Source: Citreimonas salinaria
Lineage (GTDB): Bacteria; Pseudomonadota; Alphaproteobacteria; Rhodobacterales; Rhodobacteraceae
DNA length: 64,000 nucleotides
NCBI RefSeq assembly: GCF_900107235.1
Contig: NZ_FNPF01000001.1
Span: 186,001 to 250,000 of the forward strand
Direction: 5' to 3'
Under the pieces are notes generated by a model. It did no database searches and was not told the DNA's origin. It saw nothing but the letters and a program-made list of their open reading frames with translations. Below, piece after piece: positions 44,024 through 52,915 of the stretch. Position numbers and translations under genes: made by a program. Numbering within the stretch: the stretch's first letter is position 1; every line of letters begins with the position of its first letter.

Positions 44024-44674
44024 ATGACACGCGCGCATCTTCCCGGCGTTCTTGCCATGGCTGCCATCGTGCTGGCCTCCAACGTCCTCGTCCAGTTCCT
44101 GTTCGGCCAGTGGCTGACCTGGGGGGCGTTCACCTATCCCCTCGCCTTCCTGGTCACCGACCTGATGAACCGGCTTTACGGGCCACAGGCGGCGCGCAAG
44201 ATCGTCTTCGCGGGTTTCCTCGTCGGGGTTCTGTGCTCGTTGATCGGCACGCAGATCACGCTGCAGGGCGACGGCTACACCTATCCGGCGGTCACGCTGC
44301 GCGTCGCCATCGGGTCGGGCGTCGCATTCCTCACGGCGCAACTGCTGGACGTGTCGATTTTCGACCGGCTGCGCGACCGCCGCTGGTGGGCCGCGCCGCT
44401 GGCGTCGTCTCTTGTCGGCTCGTCCGTCGACACGGCGCTGTTCTTCACCATCGCGTTTTCCGGGGCGCTGAGCGCGATCGAGCCGGGGAACGACGTCTCG
44501 TGGGCGGGCGAATTGTTGCCGCTGCTGGGCGTGGGGCCGATCGTGCCGCTCTGGGTGTCGCTGGGGGTGGCCGACTGGATGGTCAAGCTGGTTCTGGCGC
44601 TCGTGGCCTTGGTCCCGTTCCGCCTGATCGTTGCGCGGGCACGCGGGGCGCAGGCCGCGTGCCCGCGCAATTGA
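44024..44674 (+). CDS. yhhQ: Queuosine-precursor transporter, YhhQ/VUT family
   Basis: A 216-residue protein with about six membrane segments. The stretches FTYPLAFLVTDLMNRLYGPQAARK near residues 36-59 and ASSLVGSSVDTALFFTIAFSG are typical of YhhQ, the importer of preQ0/preQ1. There is no preQ1 riboswitch that I can recognise in the short gap before it. The last codons form a 16-bp perfect hairpin (44631-44670). A likely single gene. Confidence 0.83.
   Translation: MTRAHLPGVLAMAAIVLASNVLVQFLFGQWLTWGAFTYPLAFLVTDLMNRLYGPQAARKIVFAGFLVGVLCSLIGTQITLQGDGYTYPAVTLRVAIGSGVAFLTAQLLDVSIFDRLRDRRWWAAPLASSLVGSSVDTALFFTIAFSGALSAIEPGNDVSWAGELLPLLGVGPIVPLWVSLGVADWMVKLVLALVALVPFRLIVARARGAQAACPRN
44631..44670 (+). 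terminator. Perfect 16-bp hairpin at the end of yhhQ
   Basis: Arms of 16 nt (44631-44646 and 44655-44670) pair perfectly around an 8-nt loop, inside the last coding codons and just before the stop TGA. It may be a terminator or an mRNA-protecting structure. Confidence 0.5.
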
Positions 44675-44735
44675 CGCAAGATAACGCTTTGAGAATGCGC
44701 CGGCCCGTGGCAGCCTGATGTTGTGTTTCAACAAC

Positions 44736-44752
44736 GAAAGGAGGTGATCCAG
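44736..44752 (+). promoter_or_regulatory. Extended Shine-Dalgarno complementary to the 16S rRNA 3' end
   Basis: The 17 bases GAAAGGAGGTGATCCAG are the exact complement of the universal 3' end of 16S rRNA (CTGGATCACCTCCTTTC). AGGAGG lies seven nt before GTG 44752. This is far longer than a normal ribosome-binding site. Confidence 0.6.
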
Positions 44753-44814
44753 TGTCTAGAGAAGCATTGGAGAAAGGTGTCGGAACAAATCGGGGGATTG
44801 CGGTCCAGGGCTAA
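44752..44814 (+). CDS. 20-codon mini-ORF with extended ribosome-binding site, upstream of arfB
   Basis: GTG-initiated ORF encoding MSREALEKGVGTNRGIAVQG and ending TAA 44812-44814. Its start signal is exceptional (17-nt match to the 16S 3' end), with a terminator hairpin 61 nt after the stop, then arfB. It may be a small peptide, a leader that senses ribosome state, or part of a short RNA. Function is unknown; the unit of mini-ORF plus terminator is the observation. Confidence 0.4.
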   Translation: MSREALEKGVGTNRGIAVQG

Positions 44815-44874
44815 CCCACGGATCAGATGACCGATTTGGCAGGAGCCACTCCGGCACCCGCCTCCGAGTTCTCG

Positions 44875-44902
44875 AAGGGTCGTCCGTGAGGGCGACCCTT
44901 TT
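44875..44902 (+). terminator. Intrinsic terminator between the mini-ORF and arfB
   Basis: An 8-bp stem (AAGGGTCG at 44875-44882 and complement at 44893-44900) with a 10-nt loop and a T4 run. It would end a transcript of about 150-200 nt containing the mini-ORF, or act as an attenuator ahead of arfB. Confidence 0.65.
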
Positions 44903-44968
44903 CCGTTCCGTCCTCCGGCGCCGACAGGATCCCCTTTCCCGCGCCGCCCGATGCTCTAAGGTCGGGCC

Positions 44969-45391
44969 ATGCTCAGGATCACGCCGACCATCGCCATCGA
45001 GGATTGGGAACTGACCGAACAGTTCATCCGATCCTCGGGACCGGGCGGGCAGAACGTGAACAAGGTTTCCTCCGCGGTCGAGCTTCGGTTCGAGGCAGAT
45101 CGCTCGCCCAACCTGCCGGGGCCGGTCAAGGCGCGGCTGCGACGGCTGGCCGGGCGGCGCTGGACCAAGGAGGGGGCGCTGGTCCTGCAGGTCGACGAGA
45201 CACGCAGCCAGGCCCGCAACCGCGAGATTGCGCGCGACCGGCTGGCCGAACTGATCCTGAAGGCGACTGAGAAGCCCAAGCGCCGCATTCCGACCAAGCC
45301 CTCGTTGGGGGCGAAGAAACGCCGCCTGAAGGCCAAGAAGGTGCGGGGCGAGGTCAAGGCGATGCGCGGTGCGGTCGATCCCGACGCCTGA
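44969..45391 (+). CDS. arfB: Alternative ribosome-rescue factor ArfB (YaeJ)
   Basis: A 140-residue peptidyl-tRNA hydrolase that frees stalled ribosomes. The catalytic loop is RSSGPGGQNVNKVSSAVELRF, with GGQ at residues 26-28. The C-terminal tail is strongly basic (KPKRRIPTKPSLGAKKRRLKAKKVRG), as needed to enter the empty mRNA channel. The ATG at 44969 fits the family start. The upstream mini-ORF and terminator may regulate it. Confidence 0.9.
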   Translation: MLRITPTIAIEDWELTEQFIRSSGPGGQNVNKVSSAVELRFEADRSPNLPGPVKARLRRLAGRRWTKEGALVLQVDETRSQARNREIARDRLAELILKATEKPKRRIPTKPSLGAKKRRLKAKKVRGEVKAMRGAVDPDA

Positions 45392-45566
45392 CGCGCGACC
45401 AGCACAATGCCGTGTTCGAATTAACCGGCACCCTCACTCCCGTACCTCGGACGACCAGCGCCGCGCCAGCGGCGGAGGTACCTGAGCCACCGGCCGCAGG
45501 CGGGTGGCGAGGCATCTGCGCGCTTGCGCGCTCCGCGTTGCAATCGCCAAAATCCAGGCATCCGCT

Positions 45567-48131
45567 TCAGAAGCGTTCCAGCAACCGTTCGAGATATTCC
45601 AGCTCGGCCGTTGGCCGCTCTGCATCGCCGGTCCGCCGGCGGATCTCGTCCAGCAATTCACGCGCGCGGCGATAGACGTCCTCGCCCTGCAGCAGGCCTT
45701 CGTCCGTTCCGGTCTGGCCGCTCGTACCGGCGTTGCGGCCAAGAGGATCGCGCCGCTCGCCCGGATTGCCGCCCTCGGCCATGCCCTGTTGGCCTTCGCC
45801 GCCCTGCTGTTGTTGAGCCATCGCCTCACCGAGGCTGCGCATGCCTTCGCGCAGCGCCTCCATCGCCTCGGACTGCTCGGAGATCGCGCCCGGCAGGTCG
45901 CCGTCGCGGAGCGCCTTTTCGGCGCCGTCCATCGCCTCTTCGGCCCTGCCAAGCGCCTCGGCGGCTTCGTCGCCTTCCTCGGTGCCCTGTCCCGGCAGGT
46001 TGCGCCGCTGGCGCGACAGCTCGTCCCGCAACGCGCGCTGCCGCTCGGCGAGGCTTTCGTCGAGTGACTGGCCATTCCCGGACTGTCCCTGTCCCTGCCC
46101 GGGCTGCTGACCCTGACCCGGCTGGCCCTGCCCTTGCCCCTGACCTTGCTGCTGGCCTTGGCCCTGCTGACCTTGCTGACCCTGCTGGCCGGGGTTGAAC
46201 TGCTCCTGCAGGTCACGGAAGGCCTCGTCGGACAGGCCCTGCTGCTCACGCAGTGTCTCGGACAGCCCCTCCATGGCCTGCTCGCCGGGGCTTTGCCCCT
46301 GCCCGCCCTGGCCTTCGGTGACCTGCATGTTTTCCATCATCTGGCGCAGCTGCTCCAGTGCTTCCTGCGCCTCGGCCATGCGGCCCTGTTTCATCAACTC
46401 CTGGATCCGGTCCATCATGCGCTGAAGGTCGTTCTGCGACATCTCCATCATGTTCTGCGGATCGCCCTGGGCGGTGTCGCCGTTCTGTTCGCGCTCGCGC
46501 TGCTGTTCGCGGGCCAGCTGCCGCATGTAATCGTCGGTGGCCTCGCGCAGCTCCTGCATCAGCTCGGCGATCTCGGCGTCCGAGGCGCCGTTGCGCATCG
46601 CTTCCTGCAGCCGTTCCTGCGCGCGTTCCATGCGTTCGCGGGCATCTTCCAGATCACCTTCTTCCAGCTCCAGCGCCAGATCCCACAGCGCCTGCGCCAG
46701 GTCCGCCTGCTGCTGGTCCGTCAAACCTTCGGGGACGGCCTGTTCGAGGCTGGCAAGAATCCCTCGCAGCGTCTCGGCCTGCGCTTCGTCCCGGAACAAG
46801 GCGTCCGGGCGGTGCAGGATCGTGCGCATGATCTGCGCAACGTCACGCGCGTTCTGCCGGTTCCACAGCAGCGCCTGGCGCTGCTCGACCAGGGCCGAGG
46901 CCACCGGGTCGAAGAAATTGCGGCCGGGCAGATCCAGCACCTCGACCTGCGACAGGGCCCTCTGCCCGCGATCGTCCTCGACTTCCAGCTCGAGCCGCAC
47001 CGGCAGGTTCGCCCACGGGTGCAGCGAGTAGTTCTCGACCAGCATCTCGGAGAAGTCCGAACGGTCGCCCGCCACCGGCATCGGCAGCGGCACCTCGAGG
47101 TCGGGGTGCGCCTCGGGCTCGATCTCGCGGCCGTAGCGACGGTCGACCTCGTCCAGCGCCAGGGTGAAGCGTGCCAGTCCCGCGACCACGCCGTGATCGT
47201 CGGTGGCGGTGAAGGGGATGCTGCTTTCGCCCTCGTAGGTGGTCTCGATCTCGCCGTCTCGCGCCACCGCGGGCGCCTGATCGGGGATCATCGCGACCTG
47301 CCAGACGCGGCCGCCCTGCCCGTCGATCGCCAGTTCGCCGGACCGCACGACCTCGAATTCCTGCGCCGTCTCTTCGCTGGCGCCGCCGGTGTTCGAGACG
47401 TCCTCGGTCACGCTCAGCGCGCCGACCTCGCCATACATGCGCAGGGTGATCTGCGCGCCCTCGGGCACGTCCAGCCCCGGCGCCGTGATGTCGTTGAGGT
47501 AGACCGACGGCAGCGCGGTGTAGGCCGGCGGCTCCATCCAGCCTTCCCACGCAGGGCCCTGCGCCAGGTCCGGACCGCCGGCGCCCATCGTCGTAACCGA
47601 CTGCACCCGCATAAGAGAGCCGAACAGGATCGCCACCGACAGCGCGAGCAGTGCGACGTAGCGCAGCGCGAACGGGTCCGAACGCGCGACGCGCAGGTCC
47701 GGCTCGACCGCGCGGGCACTGGCCAGCCGCTCGCGCATGCGCTGCTGGTGCGCGCGCCAGACCGCCAGCGACGCCGTGTCCGTGGCCCCAACCGCCTGCC
47801 GGTCGAGCGCCGCCTGGATCGGATGGCCCTTCAGCGAATTGTCGAGCCGCGCCAGCGCGGCCTCTTCGGGCGGCAGGCGGAACCGCCGCACGCCGTAGAC
47901 CAGCGCCCAGAGAGCCAGAACCGCGACCAGAAGACCCGCCGCCCAGACCCATTCCACCGCGACAAGGTCCTGCAGGCCCAGCATCAGCGCGGCCAGCGTG
48001 CCGATAATCACGGACCATAAGGGCCAGAACGCCCGCGCTCCGCGCTCGGCGGTCATGCCTAGCCGCGTCAGCCGCAGGGGCCAGCGGATCTGTCCTAGAA
48101 TCGTCGCGGGATCGGTGTCGTTCTGCGCCAA
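45567..48131 (-). CDS. TIGR02302 (DUF4175) family membrane protein
   Basis: An 854-residue protein. Two or three membrane helices lie in the first 180 residues (FWPLWSVIIGTLAALMLGL and later ones), followed by a periplasmic beta-rich part and a helical stretch to residue 650. A low-complexity Gly/Gln-rich region follows (about residues 650-710, with QQGQQGQGQQQGQGQGQG). The C-terminus is helical. This family is restricted to alphaproteobacteria, and its function is unknown. The start is TTG 48131, with AGGAG seven nt upstream. It follows lysA by 64 nt. Confidence 0.83.
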   Translation of the reverse strand: MAQNDTDPATILGQIRWPLRLTRLGMTAERGARAFWPLWSVIIGTLAALMLGLQDLVAVEWVWAAGLLVAVLALWALVYGVRRFRLPPEEAALARLDNSLKGHPIQAALDRQAVGATDTASLAVWRAHQQRMRERLASARAVEPDLRVARSDPFALRYVALLALSVAILFGSLMRVQSVTTMGAGGPDLAQGPAWEGWMEPPAYTALPSVYLNDITAPGLDVPEGAQITLRMYGEVGALSVTEDVSNTGGASEETAQEFEVVRSGELAIDGQGGRVWQVAMIPDQAPAVARDGEIETTYEGESSIPFTATDDHGVVAGLARFTLALDEVDRRYGREIEPEAHPDLEVPLPMPVAGDRSDFSEMLVENYSLHPWANLPVRLELEVEDDRGQRALSQVEVLDLPGRNFFDPVASALVEQRQALLWNRQNARDVAQIMRTILHRPDALFRDEAQAETLRGILASLEQAVPEGLTDQQQADLAQALWDLALELEEGDLEDARERMERAQERLQEAMRNGASDAEIAELMQELREATDDYMRQLAREQQREREQNGDTAQGDPQNMMEMSQNDLQRMMDRIQELMKQGRMAEAQEALEQLRQMMENMQVTEGQGGQGQSPGEQAMEGLSETLREQQGLSDEAFRDLQEQFNPGQQGQQGQQGQGQQQGQGQGQGQPGQGQQPGQGQGQSGNGQSLDESLAERQRALRDELSRQRRNLPGQGTEEGDEAAEALGRAEEAMDGAEKALRDGDLPGAISEQSEAMEALREGMRSLGEAMAQQQQGGEGQQGMAEGGNPGERRDPLGRNAGTSGQTGTDEGLLQGEDVYRRARELLDEIRRRTGDAERPTAELEYLERLLERF

Positions 48132-48195
48132 TACATCGCTCCTGGCCGGGTCGTGCCGGAGGCACGCGCTTTAGGATGGCCGCGGAGGCGCGCCC

Positions 48196-49464
48196 CTACA
48201 ACCATTCGGGGATGGTATCGCGTGCAATGATATCGTCAAAGGAAGGACGCGCCCTTATGACCGAGAATTGATCGCCGTTCACCAGGACCTCGGGCACCAG
48301 GGGCCGCGTGTTGTACTCGCTGGCCATAACCGCGCCATAGGCACCGGCCGAGCGGAAAGCCACCAGATCGCCCGCCCCGACGGGCGGCATCTGGCGCGCC
48401 TTCGCGAAGGTGTCGCCGGATTCGCAGACCGGGCCAACGATGTCGAATGGCCGTGTCTCGGCCGCAGGGGCGGGTTCGAGCACCGGGTCGATGTCGTGAT
48501 ACGCGTCGTACATCGCCGGGCGGATCAGGTCGTTCATCGCGCTGTCGAGGATCAGGAAATCGCGCCCCTCGCCTTCCTTCACGTAGATCACCTTCGACAC
48601 GAGGATGCCCGCGTTACCGACGATCAGGCGCCCCGGCTCAATCTCGATCTCGCAGCCCAGGTGTCCGACGGTGCGGCGGATCAGGTCACCGTAATCGGAC
48701 GGAAGCGGCGGCGCCTCGTTGCTGCGGGTGTAGGGGATGCCCAGGCCCCCGCCCAGGTCCAGCCGGTCGATCGCATGGCCGTCGGCGCGCAAGGTTTCGG
48801 TCAGATCGGCGACCTTGCGATAGGCGGCCTCGAACGGCGAGAGGTCAGTCAGCTGGCTGCCGATATGCACGTCGATCCCGACCACGCGCAGGCCCGGCAG
48901 GCGGGCGGCCAGCGCATAAACCTCCCGCGCGCGGGCGATCGGAATGCCGAACTTGTTCTCGGACTTGCCGGTGGCAATCTTGGCGTGGGTCTTGGCGTCG
49001 ACGTCCGGGTTCACGCGGATGGTGATCGGCACCGTCATGTTCATCGACGCCGCGATGTCCGAGATCGCCTGCATCTCGGGCTCGGACTCGACGTTGAACT
49101 GGCGGATGCCGCCCTCGAGCGCGGCGCGGATTTCGGCGCCGGTCTTGCCCACGCCCGAGAAGACGATGCGGTCGCCCGGAACGCCGGCGGCCTTGGCGCG
49201 GGCGTATTCGCCGCCCGAGACCACGTCCATGCCGGCCCCCTCGGCCGCAAGGGTCCGCAGGATCGCCTGGTTCGAGGCTGCCTTCATCGCGTAGCACACC
49301 AGGTGCGGCCCCCAGGCCAGCGCCTCGTCGAACAGGCGGAAATGGCGCAGCAAGGTGGCCGTGGAATAAACGTAGAAGGGCGTGCCCACAGCAGAGGCGA
49401 TCTCGGGCACGGAGACGTCCTCGGCGTGCAGCACGCCGTCGCGGTAAAGGAAATGGTCCAACAA
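48196..49464 (-). CDS. lysA: Diaminopimelate decarboxylase
   Basis: A 422-residue fold-type III PLP enzyme making lysine from meso-DAP. The PLP lysine is Lys61 in VCYAMKAASNQA. GGGLGIPYT binds phosphate, EPGRLIVGNAG is the DAP-decarboxylase marker, and GPVCESGDTFAK carries the active-site Cys. Length is normal. It lies between the DUF2834 gene and the TIGR02302 gene on the same strand; this order is common in the group. Confidence 0.93.
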   Translation of the reverse strand: MLDHFLYRDGVLHAEDVSVPEIASAVGTPFYVYSTATLLRHFRLFDEALAWGPHLVCYAMKAASNQAILRTLAAEGAGMDVVSGGEYARAKAAGVPGDRIVFSGVGKTGAEIRAALEGGIRQFNVESEPEMQAISDIAASMNMTVPITIRVNPDVDAKTHAKIATGKSENKFGIPIARAREVYALAARLPGLRVVGIDVHIGSQLTDLSPFEAAYRKVADLTETLRADGHAIDRLDLGGGLGIPYTRSNEAPPLPSDYGDLIRRTVGHLGCEIEIEPGRLIVGNAGILVSKVIYVKEGEGRDFLILDSAMNDLIRPAMYDAYHDIDPVLEPAPAAETRPFDIVGPVCESGDTFAKARQMPPVGAGDLVAFRSAGAYGAVMASEYNTRPLVPEVLVNGDQFSVIRARPSFDDIIARDTIPEWL

Positions 49465-49537
49465 TATCTCCGCGTCGCAGGGGCTGGGCCCGCTTACCGC
49501 AGCGGCGGCGCGGTTTCCAGCGCCACGCGGTCGCGGG

Positions 49538-49846
49538 TCAGGAGGGGCGGGATCGCAGGAACAGGTACAGCGGCAGGCCGCAGCTGACGCCGATGCAGTA
49601 GATCGCCGGGATCGCCAGCAACCCGCGCCAGTGCTTGCGGCGGACCGTCTCGGCCACGATCCAGATCGTCAGGGTGATCGCGGCGATGGTCAGGTCCCAG
49701 ACCAGGCCGGTGGTGCTGGCGTTTACATACCATGCGTCGATCAGGGCGGACAGGCTCCAGCCGCTGGCGGACAGATAGGTCGCGAACCAGTACATAGGAT
49801 GCACCGCCCCCCATACTGCCAGCGCCAGCCACAGCCAGCGCAGCAT
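49538..49846 (-). CDS. DUF2834 family membrane protein
   Basis: A 102-residue protein with three hydrophobic segments. The stretch YVNASTTGLVWDLTIAAITLTIWIVAE is the DUF2834 hallmark. The function is unknown. ATG 49846 directly abuts the stop of the small lipoprotein gene (TAG-ATG), so it belongs to the argH-lysA operon. About 70 nt separate it from lysA. Confidence 0.75.
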   Translation of the reverse strand: MLRWLWLALAVWGAVHPMYWFATYLSASGWSLSALIDAWYVNASTTGLVWDLTIAAITLTIWIVAETVRRKHWRGLLAIPAIYCIGVSCGLPLYLFLRSRPS

Positions 49847-50017
49847 CTACAGCGCCACGCCCAGCGTGAACGGCCCCTGGCGGACCCGCACCGCGGTTGA
49901 CATGCCGACGCCCTTGTTGCTGAGCGTCACGGTCGAGCTTGCCTCGGGGCGGATCGGCTCTCCGTCGGCGCCGCAGGCCGCCAGCGCAAGCAGCGCGAGG
50001 ATCAGGAGCGGCCTCAT
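49847..50017 (-). CDS. Small lipoprotein (56 aa) downstream of argH
   Basis: A 56-residue ORF starting [20 protein letters not shown]. It has a lipobox LAAC with Cys15 and a mature part of about 42 residues ([20 protein letters not shown]). The start overlaps the argH stop by 4 nt and the stop abuts the DUF2834 start, so it is a true operon member. Function is unknown; such short lipoproteins between argH and lysA occur in related bacteria. Confidence 0.7.
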   Translation of the reverse strand: MRPLLILALLALAACGADGEPIRPEASSTVTLSNKGVGMSTAVRVRQGPFTLGVAL

Positions 50018-51405
50018 GCCAGCGCCTCCTTCCAGCTAGCGACCTGCTCGCGCACGCGCGCAGGCGCGGTGCCGCCGAAGCTGGTGCGCGAGGCGACCGA
50101 GTTGTGGACCCCCAGCACGTCGAACACGGTTTCGTCGATGGCTTCGTGCACGGCCTTCATCTCCTCGAGGGTTAGGTCGGGCAAGTCGCAGCCCTTCGCC
50201 TCGGCCCTGGCGACCAGCGTGCCGGTCACGTGGTGCGCATCGCGGAACGGTAGCCCGGTTTCGCGCACCAGCCAATCGGCAAGGTCGGTCGCGGTCGAAA
50301 ACCCGTGTGCTGCGGCGGATTCCAGCGCCGGGACATTTGCCTTCATGTCGCCGGCCATGCCCTCCATCGCGGCGAGCGCCAGCAGCCAATTGTCGGCGGC
50401 GTCGAAGACCTGTTCCTTGTCCTCCTGCATGTCCTTGGAATAGGCCAGCGGCAGGCCCTTCATCACCATCATCAGCGCCACGTTGGCGCCGAAGATGCGT
50501 CCGATCTTGGCGCGGATCAGCTCGGCCGCGTCGGGGTTCTTCTTCTGCGGCATGATGGACGATCCGGTGCTGAACTTGTCCGACAGCGTGACGAACCGGA
50601 ACTGCGCGCTCGACCAGATCACCAGCTCCTCGGCGAGGCGGCTGAGGTGCATCGCACTGATCGAGGCGACGCTCAGGAATTCCAGCGCGAAATCCCGCGC
50701 CGACACGGCGTCGAGGCTGTTGGCCATCGGGCGGTCGAAGCCCAGCGCCTCGGCGGTCATGTGCCGGTCGATCGGAAATCCGGTGCCGGCCAGCGCGGCG
50801 GCCCCCAGCGGGCTTTCGTTCATCCGCTTGCGCGCGTCGCGCACGCGGTCGCGGTCGCGGCCGAACATCTCGACATAGGCCAGCATGTGGTGCCCCCAGG
50901 TGACCGGCTGCGCAGTCTGCAGGTGGGTGAAGCCCGGCATGACCCAGTCGGCGCCCGCCTCGGCCTGCGCGACCAGCGCGCGCATAAGCGCCGTCAGGCC
51001 AGCATCAGCGGCGTCGAGCTGATCGCGTACCCAGAGCCGGAAATCCGTCGCCACCTGGTCGTTGCGCGACCGGCCCGTGTGCAGACGGCCCGCCGGATCG
51101 CCTATGACCTCTTTCAGGCGCGCCTCGACGTTCATGTGGATGTCTTCCAGTGCGGTCGAGAACTGGAACGTTCCGCCCTCGATCTCTGACAGCACCGTGA
51201 GCAGGCCTTCCCGGATCGCGCTCGCGTCGCTATCTGTCACGATGCCTTGTGCCGCGAGCATCGCGGCATGGGCCCTCGACCCGGCGATGTCCTGCGCCGC
51301 GAGCCGTTTGTCGAAGCCGATCGAGGCGTTGATCGCCTCCATGATCGCATCCGGCGCGTCGGCGAAGCGACCGCCCCACATCTGGTTCGAGGAAGAGCTG
51401 GACAT
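50014..51405 (-). CDS. argH: Argininosuccinate lyase
   Basis: A 463-residue enzyme that splits argininosuccinate into arginine and fumarate. Features are the [21 protein letters not shown] start, [20 protein letters not shown] near residue 112, [13 protein letters not shown], and the fumarase/aspartase signature [15 protein letters not shown] near residue 278. Length is normal. First gene of the argH-lipoprotein-DUF2834-lysA-TIGR02302 unit, divergent from a TlpA-like gene. Confidence 0.94.
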   Translation of the reverse strand: MSSSSSNQMWGGRFADAPDAIMEAINASIGFDKRLAAQDIAGSRAHAAMLAAQGIVTDSDASAIREGLLTVLSEIEGGTFQFSTALEDIHMNVEARLKEVIGDPAGRLHTGRSRNDQVATDFRLWVRDQLDAADAGLTALMRALVAQAEAGADWVMPGFTHLQTAQPVTWGHHMLAYVEMFGRDRDRVRDARKRMNESPLGAAALAGTGFPIDRHMTAEALGFDRPMANSLDAVSARDFALEFLSVASISAMHLSRLAEELVIWSSAQFRFVTLSDKFSTGSSIMPQKKNPDAAELIRAKIGRIFGANVALMMVMKGLPLAYSKDMQEDKEQVFDAADNWLLALAAMEGMAGDMKANVPALESAAAHGFSTATDLADWLVRETGLPFRDAHHVTGTLVARAEAKGCDLPDLTLEEMKAVHEAIDETVFDVLGVHNSVASRTSFGGTAPARVREQVASWKEALA

Positions 51406-51427
51406 GGGTAATTCCTTCGGAGGGACG

Positions 51428-51994
51428 ATGAAACGGACAGGTCTCGCGCTGCTCTATACCGCGGCGATCATGCTTGCAAACCCGGCCGCGGCCGACATTG
51501 AGGCCGCGCGGGACGCGCTGTCCGGCAGCATGAAGAAACTGGTCTTCCATGAGGAACCGCAGCCCGCCGGCACGTCCGATTTCACCACATTCGAGGGCGA
51601 GCCACTGAACCTGGCGGACTGGCAGGGCAAGTGGACGGTGGTGAACTTCTGGGCCACATGGTGCGCGCCCTGCCGCAAGGAGATGCCGATGCTCGACGCG
51701 CTGCAGGACGAATTCGGCGGCGAGGAATTCGAGGTCGTGACCATCGCCACCACGCGTAACCCGCCGCAGGCGATGCAGGCGTTCTTCGAAGAGATCGGCG
51801 TTCAGCACCTGCCGCTGCACCGCGACGAAGGCTCGACCCTTGCGCGCGAGATGGGCGTGCTCGGCCTGCCGGTCACCGTGATCCTGAACCCCGAGGGGCA
51901 GGAGATCGCGCGCCTGCGCGGCGATGCCGAGTGGGATTCCGACAGCGCCCGCGAGATGATTCGCGCGCTGACCGGCCTTAGCGGCAACAGCTGA
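51428..51994 (+). CDS. TlpA-family thiol:disulfide oxidoreductase
   Basis: A 188-residue exported thioredoxin-like protein. The signal peptide ([22 protein letters not shown]) is followed by a redoxin domain with [19 protein letters not shown]; the active pair is Cys79 and Cys82. [20 protein letters not shown] carries the cis-Pro. It probably reduces disulfides in the periplasm, for instance for cytochrome c maturation. GGAGGGAC before ATG 51428 is a good site. It is divergent from argH (22 nt apart). Confidence 0.85.
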   Translation: MKRTGLALLYTAAIMLANPAAADIEAARDALSGSMKKLVFHEEPQPAGTSDFTTFEGEPLNLADWQGKWTVVNFWATWCAPCRKEMPMLDALQDEFGGEEFEVVTIATTRNPPQAMQAFFEEIGVQHLPLHRDEGSTLAREMGVLGLPVTVILNPEGQEIARLRGDAEWDSDSAREMIRALTGLSGNS

Positions 51995-52020
51995 CGAACA
52001 AGATAATGCCTAAAATGCGA

Positions 52021-52047
52021 AACGGGGCGGTGAGAAGCCGCCCCGTT
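52021..52047 (+). terminator. Intrinsic terminator after the TlpA-like gene
   Basis: A 10-bp perfect stem (AACGGGGCGG and complement) with a 7-nt loop lies 27 nt after the stop. A short T-run follows only weakly. Confidence 0.65.
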
Positions 52048-52318
52048 CCTCGTGCATCCGAAGATGCCGAGAGCGTTGCACCCGTGGGTGCCGAGAGAGT
52101 GAGAGAGTATTCGGTTCGCGGCGGCCCGGTTGGCGCCGCTGTTATGACCAATCTGGGCGAAACCGCGGCGCGGGGCAATGATAATCGCCACAATCGTATC
52201 TAATTGCGGCGGCCACTCGGCAATAGGCGCTTGGCCGGCGTTTTGTTTCCAAAAGCGCTGAAATGGGCATCACCAAGCCCCCGCCGATCTGCGACGAATC
52301 GTGGTTGACCCGACCGGC
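52048..52318. other. Gap between the TlpA-like and extensin-like genes
   Basis: Convergent genes end on both sides. Apart from the terminator at 52021-52047 I see no gene, repeat or promoter here. Confidence 0.4.
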
Positions 52319-52915
52319 TCAGCGGCAATAGGCGCCATTGCCGTGGCGCGCGGTGTCGAAATGAAAATGGTCGCGGTGCAGGGCGTCGCTTCCCGGGCCG
52401 AGCACGGTTCCGAAAGGTCCGCAGGCCGCCCCATGCATCCGGGCCAGCGAACGGCCGTGCCGGCCACGGCCCCAATCGTTCAGCACGGTCATCGACTCGC
52501 CATCGGCAAGGGTGATGCCCGAGATGTCGATCGCCTTGCCCTTTCCGTGTTCGCTGACCGGCGCGCCGACAAGATGATTGCGCGACCTGCAGACATAATG
52601 CGCCGCGATTTGTAGGCTTTCGATGCCGCCACCGTGATTGCCGATCGCAGGCTTGGCGCCGCGATCGACCCAGTCGGCAAAGCGCCGCGCCGTCGGGCAG
52701 TCGACCAGCGCCCCCTGGCTCAGCGTCACGCCCGAAACCGATGTCAGCCGCACCGCGTCGTCGATGCCGCAGGCTGGCAGTTCGCCGGGCACCCTCCCCA
52801 CGACCTCGCCCTTTAGGCGCGGATCGCCGCACAGGCCCCCGCGTCCATCCGACGCGTCGTCATCGCCACAGCCCGCAAGCAGCGCGGCACAGGCCGCAAT
52901 CGAAAGAAATCTCAT
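52319..52915 (-). CDS. Extensin-like C-terminal domain lipoprotein
   Basis: A 198-residue protein. A lipobox LLAGC (Cys16) follows a short signal. The Extensin-like_C region has CPTARRFADWV, HYVCRSRNH, SEHGKGKAIDISG and HRDHFHFDTA, with conserved His and Asp of the VanY/LAS peptidase-like fold. It is likely a peptidoglycan-related protein on the membrane. The start overlaps the previous gene's stop as ATGA. Confidence 0.8.
   Translation of the reverse strand: MRFLSIAACAALLAGCGDDDASDGRGGLCGDPRLKGEVVGRVPGELPACGIDDAVRLTSVSGVTLSQGALVDCPTARRFADWVDRGAKPAIGNHGGGIESLQIAAHYVCRSRNHLVGAPVSEHGKGKAIDISGITLADGESMTVLNDWGRGRHGRSLARMHGAACGPFGTVLGPGSDALHRDHFHFDTARHGNGAYCR

Noticed and set aside
44675-44968. 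tmRNA or other known rescue RNA next to arfB
   Set aside because: There is no tRNA-like acceptor or T-arm and no resume-codon tag ORF ending in the usual Ala-Ala.
46080-46200. Repetitive tract suspected to be a CRISPR or tandem repeat array
   Set aside because: It is in-frame Gly/Gln coding low complexity inside the TIGR02302 gene, without spacers.
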